From: Luteimonas huabeiensis HB2
Lineage (GTDB): Bacteria; Pseudomonadota; Gammaproteobacteria; Xanthomonadales; Xanthomonadaceae
DNA: 64,000 nucleotides
Direction: 5' to 3'
Assembly (NCBI RefSeq): GCF_000559025.1
Contig: NZ_JAAN01000041.1
Location: forward strand, 50,962 to 114,961
Below are positions 1 to 9,425 of the stretch, in pieces (positions within the stretch are counted from its first letter, which is position 1; every line of letters starts with the position of its first letter). A program made the position numbers and the translations under genes. Under the pieces are notes generated by a model. The model did not search any database. It saw nothing but the letters and a program-made list of their open reading frames with translations, and had not been told where the DNA came from.

Positions 1-1442
1 ATGAGCTGGCCGAACGCGGCCGGCTTCGCCATCGCGCGCGCCGCCTCGGCCGCCACCGCCAGCCGCTCGCGCGGGCGCAGCGCGCGCCCCAGCTCGGCGC
101 GGCGCGCGCCCAGCCGCAGCAGCGTGGCCTCGACCACGATCACCGCGCCGTCCACCAGGATGCCGAAGTCCAGCGCGCCCAGGCTCATCAGGTTGCCGCT
201 GATGCCGAAGCGCTCCATGCCGATCACCGCGAACAGGAACGACAGCGGGATCGCCAGCGCCGCGATGGCCGCCGCGCGCAGGTTGCCCAGCAACAGGAAC
301 AGCACCGCGATCACCAGCAGCGCGCCCTCGCCCAGGTTGCGCGCGACGGTGCGGATGGTGGCATCGACCAGCGCGCTGCGGTCGAGCACCGGCTCGGCGA
401 CGATGCCGGGCGGCAGCGTCGGCGCGATCGCGGCCAGTCGCTCGCGCGCGGCGAGCGCGGCGGTGCGGCTGTTGCCGCCGGCGATCATCAGCGCGGTGCC
501 GAGCACCGCCTCGTGGCCGTCGCGGCTGGCCGCGCCCATCCGCGGCGCGCGCCCGATCCCGACCTCGGCCACGTCCGCCACCCGCACCACCAGCCCGTCG
601 CGCGCGGCCACCGGCACCTGCGCCAGCTCGTCCACGGTGCGCACGCGCGCATCCGCGCGCACCACCAGCGCCTCGCCGCCGCGCCGCACGTAGCCGGCGC
701 CGGCCTGCAGGTTGGCGTCTTCGAGCGCCTGCACCAGCGCGTCCAGGCCCAGGCCCCAGGCCGCCAGGCGCGCGGGGTCGGGGCGCACCGCGTACTCCTT
801 GACGTAGCCGCCGCTGCTGTCCACCCCGGCGATGCCGGGCGTGCCGCGCATCTGCGGGGTCACGATCCAGTCCTGCACGGTGCGCAGGTAGGTCGCGCGC
901 TCGGCCTCGCCGGCCAGCCGCTCGCCCTCCGGGGTGAGGTAGCTGCCGTCGGCCTGCCAGCCGGGCGCGCCGTCGCGGGCGACGGCCTCCGGCGCGAACG
1001 GCAGGTAATCCACCGTCCACATCAGCACCTCGCCCAGCCCGGTGGTCGCCGGCGACAGCGCCGGCACCGCGCCTTCGGGCAGGTCCGCCTGCACCTCGCG
1101 GATGCGCTCGGCCACCTGCTGGCGGGCGAAGTACAGGTCGGTCGCGTCCTCGAACACCGCGGTCACCTGCGAGAAGCCGTTGCGCGACAGCGAACGGGTG
1201 CCGACCAGGCCGGGGATGCCCGCCAGCGCGGTCTCCACCGGGAACGTCACCTCGCGCTCGATCTGCTCCGGCGCGAGCGCGGGCGCGACGGTGTTCACCT
1301 GCACCTGGCGGTTGGTGATGTCGGGCACCGCGTCGATCGGCAGGTGGGCCAGCCGCAGCAGGCCGTAGGCGGCCACCGCCGCCGCGAGCAGGACCGCCGC
1401 CCAGGGCGCGCGGACCGACGCATCGATCAGTCTTGCGAGCAT
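1..1442 (-). CDS. czcA: Heavy-metal efflux RND transporter, CzcA family (partial, C-terminus off window)
   Basis: Inner-membrane, proton-driven RND pump subunit that exports divalent metal cations (Co/Zn/Cd class) through the adaptor and outer-membrane protein encoded just upstream. Only the first ~480 residues of an expected ~1,000+ are present because the gene runs off the left edge. Translating the complement from ATG at 1442 gives an N-terminal membrane segment (about residues 13-30), then the HME-RND signature DAVPDITNRQVQV, a periplasmic porter region, and TM segments near residues 340-470 with DFGILVDGAVIVVE. That motif is typical of the Zn/Co/Cd class rather than the Cu/Ag (CusA) class. 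It starts 10 nt after the adaptor stop, so it is the last gene of a czcC-czcB-czcA operon. Exact metal is inferred. Confidence 0.9.
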   Translation of the reverse strand, partial: MLARLIDASVRAPWAAVLLAAAVAAYGLLRLAHLPIDAVPDITNRQVQVNTVAPALAPEQIEREVTFPVETALAGIPGLVGTRSLSRNGFSQVTAVFEDATDLYFARQQVAERIREVQADLPEGAVPALSPATTGLGEVLMWTVDYLPFAPEAVARDGAPGWQADGSYLTPEGERLAGEAERATYLRTVQDWIVTPQMRGTPGIAGVDSSGGYVKEYAVRPDPARLAAWGLGLDALVQALEDANLQAGAGYVRRGGEALVVRADARVRTVDELAQVPVAARDGLVVRVADVAEVGIGRAPRMGAASRDGHEAVLGTALMIAGGNSRTAALAARERLAAIAPTLPPGIVAEPVLDRSALVDATIRTVARNLGEGALLVIAVLFLLLGNLRAAAIAALAIPLSFLFAVIGMERFGISGNLMSLGALDFGILVDGAVIVVEATLLRLGARRAELGRALRPRERLAVAAEAARAMAKPAAFGQL

Positions 1443-1452
1443 GCGCGCGTCC

Positions 1453-2625
1453 TCAGTGGCCGTGGTCGGCATCGCCCTTGGCCAGTTCAGCCTTGAGCAG
1501 GAAGGCATTGGCGCCGGCGACGCGGTCGTCGCCATCCAGGCCGCGCAGGATCTCCACGCGGTCGCCGGCGCGGCGCCCGGCCAGCACCGGCACGGCGCGG
1601 AAGCCGTCGCCGGTGCGCACGAACACCACCGCGCGCCCGTCCAGGGTCTGCACCGCCTCGGCGGGCACGCTCAGCGCGCCGCCTGCGTCGAGGCCGGCCA
1701 GCAGGCGCCCGCGCACCGGCGTGCCGGCGGCGGGCAATGCGGCGGGATCGTCGGCGCGGGCGCGGATCTCGGCGCCGCCACCCGCACGCGCGGCCGCGGC
1801 CACCCCGGTCACTTCGGCATCGAGCGTGCCGGCCGGCAGCTCGACGCGGACCCGGTCGCCGGCGCGCAGGCGCTGCGCGAGCGCCGGCGCCGCGGCGAAC
1901 ACCAGCTCGCTGCGCGCCGGGTCGGCGACCTCTGCCAGCGCCTCGCCGGGCGCGACGAACCGCCCCGGCACCGCGCGCACCGCGCCGACCACGCCGTCGA
2001 TCGGGCTGCGCACGCGCACCCGGCCATCGGCGTCGGGCGCGCCGGCCGCGCGCAGGGCCGCGGCCGCGGCGCGCGCGGCGGCCTCGGCGGCGAGCGATCG
2101 CGCGCGCGCGGCTTCCACGTCCTGGCGCGCCACGATGCCCTGCGCGCCCAAGGCCGCATCGCGGCGATAGGCCAGGCGCGCGGCCTCGGCCTCGGCCGCC
2201 GCGGCCTCGGCGGCCGCGCGCAGGCCCGCGGCCTCGCCGCTGGCCAGCGCCACCAGCGCGTCGCCCGCGCGCACGGCGGCGCCCGGCGCGACCAGCACGC
2301 GCTCCACGCTGCCGCCGACGCCGGCGGTCGCCACCGCGCGCGCGCCGGTCGCGGCCTCGACGCGACCGGCGAGTTCCGTCTCCTCGCCGCCGCCGCGCAT
2401 CGGCGCGACCACCGCGATCCCCGCCGCTTCGATCCGCGCCGGGTCCAGCGCCAGCGCGTCCGGCGCCGCGTCTTCGTGCGCGTCGCCCGCACCGTCGTCG
2501 TGCGCGGTCTCTGCCTGGGCCGGCGCGGGCGCCGCGGTCCATCGCGCCAGGCCGAAGCCGGCGGCGAACAGCAGGACTGCCAGCGCCGGGACGATCCACC
2601 GGCCGCCTCCATGCACCGGGCTCAT
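1453..2625 (-). CDS. czcB: RND efflux periplasmic adaptor subunit, CzcB-like
   Basis: Membrane-fusion adaptor (390 aa) bridging the CzcA pump and the outer-membrane factor. An N-terminal membrane anchor (about residues 8-28) is followed by a His/Asp/Glu-rich linker that could bind metal. A barrel-sandwich/lipoyl region encloses a long Ala/Glu/Arg-rich coiled-coil hairpin (about residues 115-190), and beta-barrel domains follow. The C-terminus ends DADHGH, another potential metal ligand. The ATG at 2625 overlaps the upstream gene stop by 4 nt (ATGA), indicating translational coupling. The reading frame stays open to 4020, but that longer ORF only runs through the upstream gene in the wrong frame. 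Confidence 0.9.
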   Translation of the reverse strand: MSPVHGGGRWIVPALAVLLFAAGFGLARWTAAPAPAQAETAHDDGAGDAHEDAAPDALALDPARIEAAGIAVVAPMRGGGEETELAGRVEAATGARAVATAGVGGSVERVLVAPGAAVRAGDALVALASGEAAGLRAAAEAAAAEAEAARLAYRRDAALGAQGIVARQDVEAARARSLAAEAAARAAAAALRAAGAPDADGRVRVRSPIDGVVGAVRAVPGRFVAPGEALAEVADPARSELVFAAAPALAQRLRAGDRVRVELPAGTLDAEVTGVAAAARAGGGAEIRARADDPAALPAAGTPVRGRLLAGLDAGGALSVPAEAVQTLDGRAVVFVRTGDGFRAVPVLAGRRAGDRVEILRGLDGDDRVAGANAFLLKAELAKGDADHGH

Positions 2626-3878
2626 GGCGTCGCTCCGAACGGGGCGCGCCCTTCCAGCCGCGCGAGGTCGATCTCCGCGCGCGCCCGCTGCAGGCGCGCG
2701 TCCACCGCGGCTTCGCGCGCCGCCACCAGCGCGGCGCGCGCATCGCGCAGTTCCAGCTGGGCGATGCGTCCGGCCTCGAAGCCGGCGCGGCCGAGGCGAT
2801 AGGCCTCGTCGGCGGCCGCCACTCCGGCGTCCGCCGCCGCCGTGCGCGCGGCGGCGGACCGCAGCGCGGCCAGCGCCGCTTCGCGCTCGGCCAGCGCCGC
2901 CCGGCGCGCATCCTCCAGCCGCGCTTCGGCGGCGGCCGATTCCGCGCGCGCGGCATCCAGCGCGCCGCGATTGCGATCCAGCAGCGGCAGGCTGAGCGTC
3001 AGGCCGACGTCCCAGGCCGCCTCGGCATCCTCGCGGAAGCGGCGGCGGCCGACCGTAGCGCCGAGCTGCGGCAACCCGCGCAACCGCGCCACGTCCACCC
3101 CGCCGCGCGCCGCGGCCAGCTCGGCCGAGGCGATGCGCACGGGAAGCGGCTCGCCGGCGGCGGTAGGCCGCGCCGGCAACGGCTCGCGCTCGAGCAGGTC
3201 GTCGGCAACCGCGGTCACCGGCGCGTCCAGCCCGGCGACCGCGGCCAATCGCGCGAATGCGCCCTCGCGTGCGGCCCGCGCTTCCGCGTGCCGGGCGCGG
3301 GCGGCCTCCACCGCCGCGAGCGCCTGCACCTGCCGCAGGCGCGGCTCGCGGCCGGCCTCGACCAGCCGCGCCGCGGTCGCCGCGTCCGCCTCGGCCAGCG
3401 ACAGCGCTTCGGCCGCCAGCGCGTCTCGACGCGCGGCGGCTTCCGCCTCGGCGCAGGCCAGGGCCAGCCGCGCCGCCGCCGCCCAGCGCGCATCCAGCGC
3501 ACGCAGCCCGGCGGCGCCGGCGGCGCTGCGCGCCGCCTCCACGCGCGCGCGGCGCTGCCCCCACAGCTCCAGCGGCTGGGTGATCGCGTAGGTGGTTTCG
3601 CGGGCGGCGCCGCCGGCGTAGGGGCCGGAGCCGTCGATCGCTTCGATCTCGACGGACAGTTCGGGATTGGGCCGCGCCGCGGCCTGGCGGACGCGCGCGT
3701 CGGCGGCCGCGCGCAGCGCTTCCGCCTCGCGCAGCACGGGGGCGCGGTCCAGCGCCTGCAGCAAGGTGTCGTAGCCGGGCGCCGGCGCCGCGCAGGCGCC
3801 GCCCGCCCACGCAGCCGCGAGGCACGCGGCCGCGAAGACGCCGGCCGCATGCGGCGGCCGGCCGTTTCGATGCTTCAT
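2622..3878 (-). CDS. czcC: Outer-membrane factor of RND metal efflux system, CzcC-like
   Basis: TolC-superfamily outer-membrane channel (418 aa), first gene of the czcCBA operon. It has a signal peptide (about residues 1-30, Ala-rich, ending near ACAAPAP) and two Ala/Glu/Arg-rich helical halves typical of the OEP family, with LSVEIEAIDGSG and TYAITQPLELWGQRRARVE in the first repeat. Length fits CzcC/CusC-type proteins. Its stop overlaps the czcB start by 4 nt. The assignment rests on the helical OEP pattern plus operon context. Confidence 0.88.
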   Translation of the reverse strand: MKHRNGRPPHAAGVFAAACLAAAWAGGACAAPAPGYDTLLQALDRAPVLREAEALRAAADARVRQAAARPNPELSVEIEAIDGSGPYAGGAARETTYAITQPLELWGQRRARVEAARSAAGAAGLRALDARWAAAARLALACAEAEAAARRDALAAEALSLAEADAATAARLVEAGREPRLRQVQALAAVEAARARHAEARAAREGAFARLAAVAGLDAPVTAVADDLLEREPLPARPTAAGEPLPVRIASAELAAARGGVDVARLRGLPQLGATVGRRRFREDAEAAWDVGLTLSLPLLDRNRGALDAARAESAAAEARLEDARRAALAEREAALAALRSAAARTAAADAGVAAADEAYRLGRAGFEAGRIAQLELRDARAALVAAREAAVDARLQRARAEIDLARLEGRAPFGATP

Positions 3879-3953
3879 GTCGGATGTCCCTGGGATCGGA
3901 TCGGACGCGGTGCGGCGCGCGTCGGCGCACCGCGACCGCAGCGTGACGATCGA

Positions 3954-4295
3954 TCAATCCCTGGGCGGGCGCTTCAATCCGTCGGGGGCGCGGGACGCGA
4001 ACAGCGCGGCCTCCGGCCATTGCGGCGCGGCGGCCGGCGGCAGCGGGGCGCGCAGCGCGGTCCGGGGCGGCGCATGGGAGGCGCCGTGGTGGCAGTGGCC
4101 GTGCGCGCAGGCGTCGTCGCCGTGACCGGCCGCGCCCTCGTCGTCCTGCGACGGCTGCGCGGCGTCGTCGCCGATCGCGTGTGCGGCCGCGTCATCGACC
4201 AGGCACACCGCGGCCTCCACCGCGGGCACGACGACCAGCATCGCCAGCAACACGGCCAGCAGCATCCTGCGAAGTCGGGTCCACGCGCGGAACAT
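3954..4295 (-). CDS. Small His-rich exported protein, CzcI-like
   Basis: Small protein (113 aa from ATG 4295) with an N-terminal hydrophobic signal segment (about residues 12-30) and a Cys/His cluster CAHGHCHHGASH around residue 65. The C-terminus DGLKRPPRD resembles the Arg-Pro-rich tail of CzcI-type proteins that precede czcCBA in many proteobacteria and are proposed to modulate metal-responsive expression in the periplasm. It lies 75 nt upstream of czcC on the same strand. An alternative upstream ATG at 4355 would add 20 residues, but that extension is basic and makes a poorer signal peptide. Function is inferred from context and composition. Confidence 0.7.
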   Translation of the reverse strand: MFRAWTRLRRMLLAVLLAMLVVVPAVEAAVCLVDDAAAHAIGDDAAQPSQDDEGAAGHGDDACAHGHCHHGASHAPPRTALRAPLPPAAAPQWPEAALFASRAPDGLKRPPRD

Positions 4296-4466
4296 GCGAT
4301 CGTCCGGTCGCCCTGCCTGGCGCGCGCGGAGCGGGCGAAGCCGCGCGGATGTCATGTCATAACGTCACGCCGAAAGCGCAGCCGCGACACGAACCGCGCG
4401 AGGATACCGCCGCCCCACCGGTCGCGGTCAAGCGCTGCTCGACGCGCCCGTGCGCCCCGCACGCTC

Positions 4467-4472
4467 TACCAT
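4467..4472 (+). promoter_or_regulatory. Candidate -10 element (TACCAT) for the NADH dehydrogenase gene
   Basis: TACCAT ends 7 nt before the ATG at 4480. A start site at the usual distance would fall at or next to that ATG, giving a leaderless mRNA. No Shine-Dalgarno sequence or clear -35 is visible. Confidence 0.4.
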
Positions 4473-4479
4473 GGGCGTC

Positions 4480-5799
4480 ATGGACACGCCCTCCACGCAT
4501 GCGGGCCACGGGCCCGGCGCGACGCCGCACGTGGTCATCGTCGGCGGCGGCTTCGCCGGCCTCTGGGCCACCCGCGGCCTCGCCGGTGCGCCCGTGCGCA
4601 TCACCCTGGTCGATCGCGGCAACCATCACCTGTTCCAGCCGCTGCTCTACCAGGTCGCCACCGCCGGCCTGTCCGCGCCCGACATCGCCGCGCCGCTGCG
4701 CCACATCCTGCGCGGCCAGCGCAACGTGGAGGTGCGCATGGCCGGGGTCGAGGACATCGACACGCAGGCGCGCGCGCTGCGCCTGGACGACGGCACGACG
4801 CTGGGCTACGACACGCTGCTGCTGGCCACCGGCGCCACCCATGCCTACTTCGGCCACGACGACTGGGCCGCGCACGCCCCGGGCCTGAAGACGCTCGACG
4901 ACGCGTTGCGGCTGCGGCGGCGCCTGCTGTGCGCCTTCGAGCGCGCCGAGGCCGAGGCCGACCCGCAGCGCCGCGCCGCCTGGCTGAGCTTCGCCATCGT
5001 CGGCGGCGGCCCGACCGGCGTGGAGCTGGCCGGTACCCTCGCCGAGATCGCCCGCCATACCCTGCGCAGCGAGTTCCGCAACATCGATCCCGCCAGCGCC
5101 CGCGTGCGCCTGGTCGAGGCCGGGCCGCGGGTGCTGGCGGCGTTCCCGCCCGACCTCTCGGCCAAGGCGCAAGCGCAGCTGGAGCGGCTGGGCGTGGAGG
5201 TGCTGACCGGCACCGCGGTCTCGTCGATCGATGCGGAGGGCTTCCGCCTCGGCGAACGCTTCGTGCCCGCGCGCACCGTGGTCTGGGCCGCCGGCGTGGC
5301 CGCCTCGCCGCTGGCGCGCGCGCTGGACGTGCCGCTGGACCGCGCCGGGCGCGTGCGGGTCGCGCCCGACCTCAGCGTGCCCGGGCACCCGGAGATCTTC
5401 GTCGCGGGCGACCTGGCCGCCGTCGAGCAGGGCGGCCGCCCGGTGCCGGGGGTGGCGCCGGCGGCCAAGCAGATGGGCCGCCACGTCGCGCAGGCGATCC
5501 GCGCGCGCCTGCAGGGTCGCGAGGCACCGCCGTTCCGCTACCGCGACCTCGGCAACCTGGCGACCATCGGCCGACAGGCCGCGGTGGTCGACTTCGGCCG
5601 GCTGCGCTTTTCCGGCGTGATCGCCTGGTGGTTCTGGCTGTGGGCGCACGTGTTCTTCCTGATCGGCTTCCGCAACCGCCTGGTCGTGCTGCTCAACTGG
5701 ACCTGGGCCTACTGGACCTACCAGCGCGGCGCCCGGATCATCCTGGGCGAGGACGACGACGACCGCCCACCGCCGGCGCCCGGCCCCGCGCCTTCCTGA
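4480..5799 (+). CDS. ndh: Type II NADH:quinone oxidoreductase (NDH-2)
   Basis: Single-subunit, non-proton-pumping NADH dehydrogenase (439 aa) that feeds electrons from NADH to quinone at the inner face of the cytoplasmic membrane. It shows an N-terminal FAD Rossmann motif (VVIVGGGFAGLWATRG), a conserved HHLFQPLLYQVAT stretch, a second dinucleotide motif for NADH (FAIVGGGPTGVELAGTLAE), and a FAD-associated IFVAGDLAAVEQ. The Trp/Phe-rich C-terminal segment (about residues 385-425) is the expected membrane anchor. I prefer the ATG at 4480 over 4471 because a -10-like TACCAT overlaps the latter. It is near zupT and the czc genes but not clearly co-transcribed with them. Confidence 0.9.
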   Translation: MDTPSTHAGHGPGATPHVVIVGGGFAGLWATRGLAGAPVRITLVDRGNHHLFQPLLYQVATAGLSAPDIAAPLRHILRGQRNVEVRMAGVEDIDTQARALRLDDGTTLGYDTLLLATGATHAYFGHDDWAAHAPGLKTLDDALRLRRRLLCAFERAEAEADPQRRAAWLSFAIVGGGPTGVELAGTLAEIARHTLRSEFRNIDPASARVRLVEAGPRVLAAFPPDLSAKAQAQLERLGVEVLTGTAVSSIDAEGFRLGERFVPARTVVWAAGVAASPLARALDVPLDRAGRVRVAPDLSVPGHPEIFVAGDLAAVEQGGRPVPGVAPAAKQMGRHVAQAIRARLQGREAPPFRYRDLGNLATIGRQAAVVDFGRLRFSGVIAWWFWLWAHVFFLIGFRNRLVVLLNWTWAYWTYQRGARIILGEDDDDRPPPAPGPAPS

Positions 5800-5919
5800 T
5801 CCGCCCCACCCGCGCCCCTGGACGCACGCCCCGGCGGGCTGTCGCGGGGCGCCGCGAAAGCTCTAGGATGTAGCCCATCCACGTGCGCCGTCCGCGCCCG
5901 TCCCAGACCCCGCCACGGC

Positions 5920-6729
5920 ATGCACGACATCGCACTCCACAACATCCTCGTCGCCCTCGCGGTGACCACCGCCGCCGGGCTCGCGACCGGCATCGGCGGC
6001 CTGCTGGTGTTCACCACCAAGGCGCCCAACGCGCGGATGCTGGCCTTCGGCCTCGCCTTCGCCGGCGGCGCGATGGTGTTCGTGTCGCTGTCGGAGATCC
6101 TGAGCAAGTCGATCGTCTCCTTTTCCCACGTCTACGGCGATTCGCGCGGCTTCACCTACGCCACCCTCGCCTTCCTCGGCGGCCTGCTGCTGATCGTCGG
6201 CATCGACCGGCTGGTCCCCAACCCGCACGAAGGCCTGGAGACCGACGACCCGATGTTCCGCGAACACAACCGCGAGTACATCAAGCGCGTGGGCCTGCTG
6301 ACCGCGTTCGCCATCACCGCGCACAACTTTCCCGAAGGCCTCGCCACCTTCTTCGCCACCCTGGGCGATCCCGGCGTCGGCCTGCCGCTGGCCTTCGCCA
6401 TCGCCATCCACAACATCCCCGAGGGCATCGCCATCGCGGTGCCCGTCTACTACGCGACCGGCAACAAGCGCCTGGCCTTCGTCGCCTCGCTGCTGTCGGG
6501 CCTGGCCGAACCGGTCGGCGCGATCGTCGGCTACACGGTGCTGCGGCCGGTGATGTCGGAAGCCGTGTTCGGCGGCGTGTTCGGCCTGATCGCCGGCGTC
6601 ATGGTGTTCCTGGCCCTGGACGAACTGCTGCCCGCCGCCAAGCGCTACGCCAAGGGCCACGAGACCGTCTACGGCCTGGTCGCCGGCATGTCGGTGCTGG
6701 CGTTGAGCCTGGTGCTGTTCAAGTGGTGA
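5920..6729 (+). CDS. zupT: ZIP-family zinc transporter, ZupT-like
   Basis: Inner-membrane importer of Zn2+ and related divalent cations (269 aa, about 8 TM segments). The two hallmark metal-site motifs of ZIP proteins are intact: HNFPEGLATF in TM4 and HNIPEGIAIA in TM5. It begins LHNILVALAVTTAAGLATGIGG as in bacterial ZupT. A TAGGAT hexamer at 5863-5868 could be its -10, leaving a ~45-nt leader. The gene meets a convergent membrane-protein gene only 6 nt after its stop, and no terminator hairpin separates them. An importer next to a Czc exporter suggests a metal-homeostasis neighbourhood. Confidence 0.93.
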   Translation: MHDIALHNILVALAVTTAAGLATGIGGLLVFTTKAPNARMLAFGLAFAGGAMVFVSLSEILSKSIVSFSHVYGDSRGFTYATLAFLGGLLLIVGIDRLVPNPHEGLETDDPMFREHNREYIKRVGLLTAFAITAHNFPEGLATFFATLGDPGVGLPLAFAIAIHNIPEGIAIAVPVYYATGNKRLAFVASLLSGLAEPVGAIVGYTVLRPVMSEAVFGGVFGLIAGVMVFLALDELLPAAKRYAKGHETVYGLVAGMSVLALSLVLFKW

Positions 6730-6735
6730 GGTGAC

Positions 6736-7389
6736 CTATCGAATCGGTGCGACGCTCACGCTCCGCACCCGATCTCGTGGCAGGATCAACACGCCTTCGC
6801 GCATGAGGTAAGCGCAGGCCGCCTCATCGCAGACGATCACCGGCCCAGCCCGCACGTTCCTTCCGTTTTCCAGATGGAGCACGGCCCGGGACCTCCCATC
6901 GAACCGTTCGACAGCCCTGCGGGCCTGCGATTTTCCAGTCTTCTCGGCGCCGATCAGTGCCAGAAGAAGCGCCGCGAACGCGGCGAGCATGATGGGCGCG
7001 ATGAAGGCGATCCGCTCGATCGTCCTGAAGGCGGGCATTGCCTCGAGATGGCGCTGCCTCTTTCTGGTTTTGGCGGACATCTTGTTCCGCGAGATTCGCC
7101 ACGCCCGCCACCGCACTCGGAGCACGTGAACCCTACCCGCGATCATCCAGAGAAACAGCACGACCAGAATCGCGTAGAGAACCGCCACACCCAGGAGGAG
7201 GTACTCCACGCCGCCCATCATGCCCGCATGGAATCCGGACAGGACGAGCGCGTCGCCACTCTTCTGGAACTGCTCTGCACTCAGGCCGAATCCAGACAGA
7301 AAGCTCTGCCTGTAGTAATGGCCGCATGCGTAAAGCAGGCCGGTCCCGATGGCCAGACCGACAGCCGCATCGAACCATCTCCATTTCAT
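6736..7389 (-). CDS. Hypothetical membrane protein, three predicted TM segments
   Basis: Unrecognised 217-aa protein. Hydrophobic segments lie near residues 8-25 and 57-80, followed by a strongly basic cytoplasmic loop (about 85-112, many Arg/Lys) and a third segment near 125-145. The soluble C-terminal ~70 residues contain CDEAACAYLMREGVLILP. The ATG at 7389 is preferred because AAGGA lies about 8 nt upstream; an in-frame ATG at 7398 would add three residues. Base composition is visibly less GC-rich than the flanking housekeeping genes. It is convergent with zupT and no partner gene is evident. Confidence 0.75.
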   Translation of the reverse strand: MKWRWFDAAVGLAIGTGLLYACGHYYRQSFLSGFGLSAEQFQKSGDALVLSGFHAGMMGGVEYLLLGVAVLYAILVVLFLWMIAGRVHVLRVRWRAWRISRNKMSAKTRKRQRHLEAMPAFRTIERIAFIAPIMLAAFAALLLALIGAEKTGKSQARRAVERFDGRSRAVLHLENGRNVRAGPVIVCDEAACAYLMREGVLILPRDRVRSVSVAPIR

Positions 7390-7436
7390 TCGCACCATCC
7401 TTGCGAGTGAAGCCTAGTCTTGCATTCAAACAGAAA

Positions 7437-7458
7437 ACGGCCCGCTTGCGCGGGCCGT
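7437..7458 (-). terminator. Rho-independent terminator downstream of rpoH
   Basis: Perfect 9-bp stem ACGGCCCGC/GCGGGCCGT with loop TTGC. On the minus strand it is followed by GTTTTCTGTTT. It lies about 30 nt after the rpoH stop. Confidence 0.8.
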
Positions 7459-7487
7459 CCGTATCTCGTCGAAGAAGCGGCTCGCGA

Positions 7488-8360
<873 letters not shown>

Positions 8361-8368
8361 AGGGCCTC

Positions 8369-8374
8369 ATCATA
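8369..8374 (-). promoter_or_regulatory. Candidate extended -10 of rpoH (TGC-TATGAT)
   Basis: On the minus strand TGCTATGAT ends 8 nt before the rpoH ATG, implying a very short or absent leader. The -35 position (CAGCAG) is poor, as tolerated with an extended -10. The 7-bp inverted repeat AGCAGTC (8374-8380)/GACTGCT (8390-8396) abuts the element. Confidence 0.45.
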
Positions 8375-8396
8375 GCAGTCGGACTATTGGACTGCT
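8374..8396. repeat. Inverted repeat upstream of rpoH
   Basis: Perfect 7-bp arms AGCAGTC and GACTGCT are separated by 9 nt, and within it AGTCC recurs as a direct repeat on the minus strand. Its position directly behind the -10 of rpoH makes it a possible operator. Confidence 0.4.
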
Positions 8397-8543
8397 GAGT
8401 ACAGTAAAAGTTCCCTGCGTTCTGCCATCGGAACGCCGGGCGGGAAGAACCTGGGACATGACGCACCGGCAACAGCCGTCATTTTCGCGCAGCCGATGCG
8501 CACGGGGCGTCGAAACGACCTGAACAGGCAATCGGCCTGCCAC

Positions 8544-9305
8544 TCAGACCTCGACCGGGCCGGGGGGTTCCCCCGGTGCTCGCGTCCGGTCGCTGGCGGC
8601 CAGCATCGCCTCGACCTCGGCGCGGGGCGGCAGCGACCAGTCGATCGGCGCCTGGCCGCGACGCTGCAGGAAGTCGTTGGCGGCGGAGAAGTGCCCGCAT
8701 CCCATGAAACCGCGGTGGGCCGACAGCGGCGAGGGGTGGGTGGTGCGCAGCACCTTGTGCCGGCGCGGGTCGATCACCTTGCCCTTGGCCTGGGCGTAGC
8801 TGCCCCACAGCAGGAACACCAGGCCCTCGCGCTCCTCGCCCAGGGTCTGGACCACGTGGTCGGTGAACCCCTCCCAGCCCTTGCCCTGGTGCGAGCCGGC
8901 CTGGCCCTGCTCCACGGTCAGCACCGCATTGAGCAGCAGCACGCCACGGCGCGCCCAGGGCAGCAGGCAGCCGTGGTCGGGCCGACTGATACCGAGATCG
9001 CGCTGGATCTCCTTGAACATGTTGTCCAGCGAGGGCGGCACCGGCACCCCGGGCAGCACCGAGAAGCACAGCCCGTGGGCCTGGCCCGGACCGTGGTACG
9101 GGTCCTGGCCCAGGATCACCACCTTCACCGCGTCGAACGGGGTGGCGTCGAAGGCGGCGAAGATGCGCGCCGCCGGCGGGTAGATCCGCGCCCCGGCGTC
9201 GCGCCGCTCGCGCAGGAACGCCGACAGCGCCCGCATCTCGGGCCGCAGCAGATAGTCGCCGACGCGGGCCTTCCAGGAAGGTTCGAGCTTGATGCGGGAG
9301 GTCAT
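8544..9305 (-). CDS. ung: Uracil-DNA glycosylase, family 1
   Basis: Excises uracil from DNA at the start of base-excision repair (253 aa, cytoplasmic). The catalytic water-activating motif [14 protein letters not shown], the [11 protein letters not shown] segment and the C-terminal minor-groove/catalytic His loop [11 protein letters not shown] are all intact. The last ~25 residues are a Pro/Glu-rich tail. There is no convincing Shine-Dalgarno before the ATG at 9305. The gene lies between the response regulator and rpoH on the same strand, separated from the former by a hairpin-forming repeat. Confidence 0.97.
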   Translation of the reverse strand: MTSRIKLEPSWKARVGDYLLRPEMRALSAFLRERRDAGARIYPPAARIFAAFDATPFDAVKVVILGQDPYHGPGQAHGLCFSVLPGVPVPPSLDNMFKEIQRDLGISRPDHGCLLPWARRGVLLLNAVLTVEQGQAGSHQGKGWEGFTDHVVQTLGEEREGLVFLLWGSYAQAKGKVIDPRRHKVLRTTHPSPLSAHRGFMGCGHFSAANDFLQRRGQAPIDWSLPPRAEVEAMLAASDRTRAPGEPPGPVEV

Positions 9306-9317
9306 GGCAGGAGCCGG

Positions 9318-9425
9318 AAGTCGGGGGACGGGGGCCAGGGGACGGGCAGAAGCAAGGCGCGGCCGATGCGCGGCGTCATGGAGCCACGCTCCCTGGCCTC
9401 CGGCCCCCGGCCCCTGGCCCCTGCT
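9318..9425. repeat. Hairpin-forming GGCCAGGG-type dispersed repeat, copy 1
   Basis: GGGGGCCAGGGGACGGGCAG on one side faces an imperfect reverse complement (TCCCTGGCCTCCGG and CCCCTGGCCCCTG) on the other. A related unit occurs at 32140-32231. The copy extends across the response-regulator stop, so it encodes that protein's last ~16 residues. Confidence 0.6.

Noticed and set aside
1453..4020. An 855-aa minus-strand frame that looks like a fusion ending in CzcB
   Set aside because: Only the last 390 residues carry adaptor features; the upstream part is out of frame with the well-supported CzcC gene.
1737..5873. A 1,378-aa plus-strand open frame
   Set aside because: Arg/Pro/Ala-rich shadow antisense to czcBC and out of frame with the NADH dehydrogenase; high-GC DNA commonly gives such frames.
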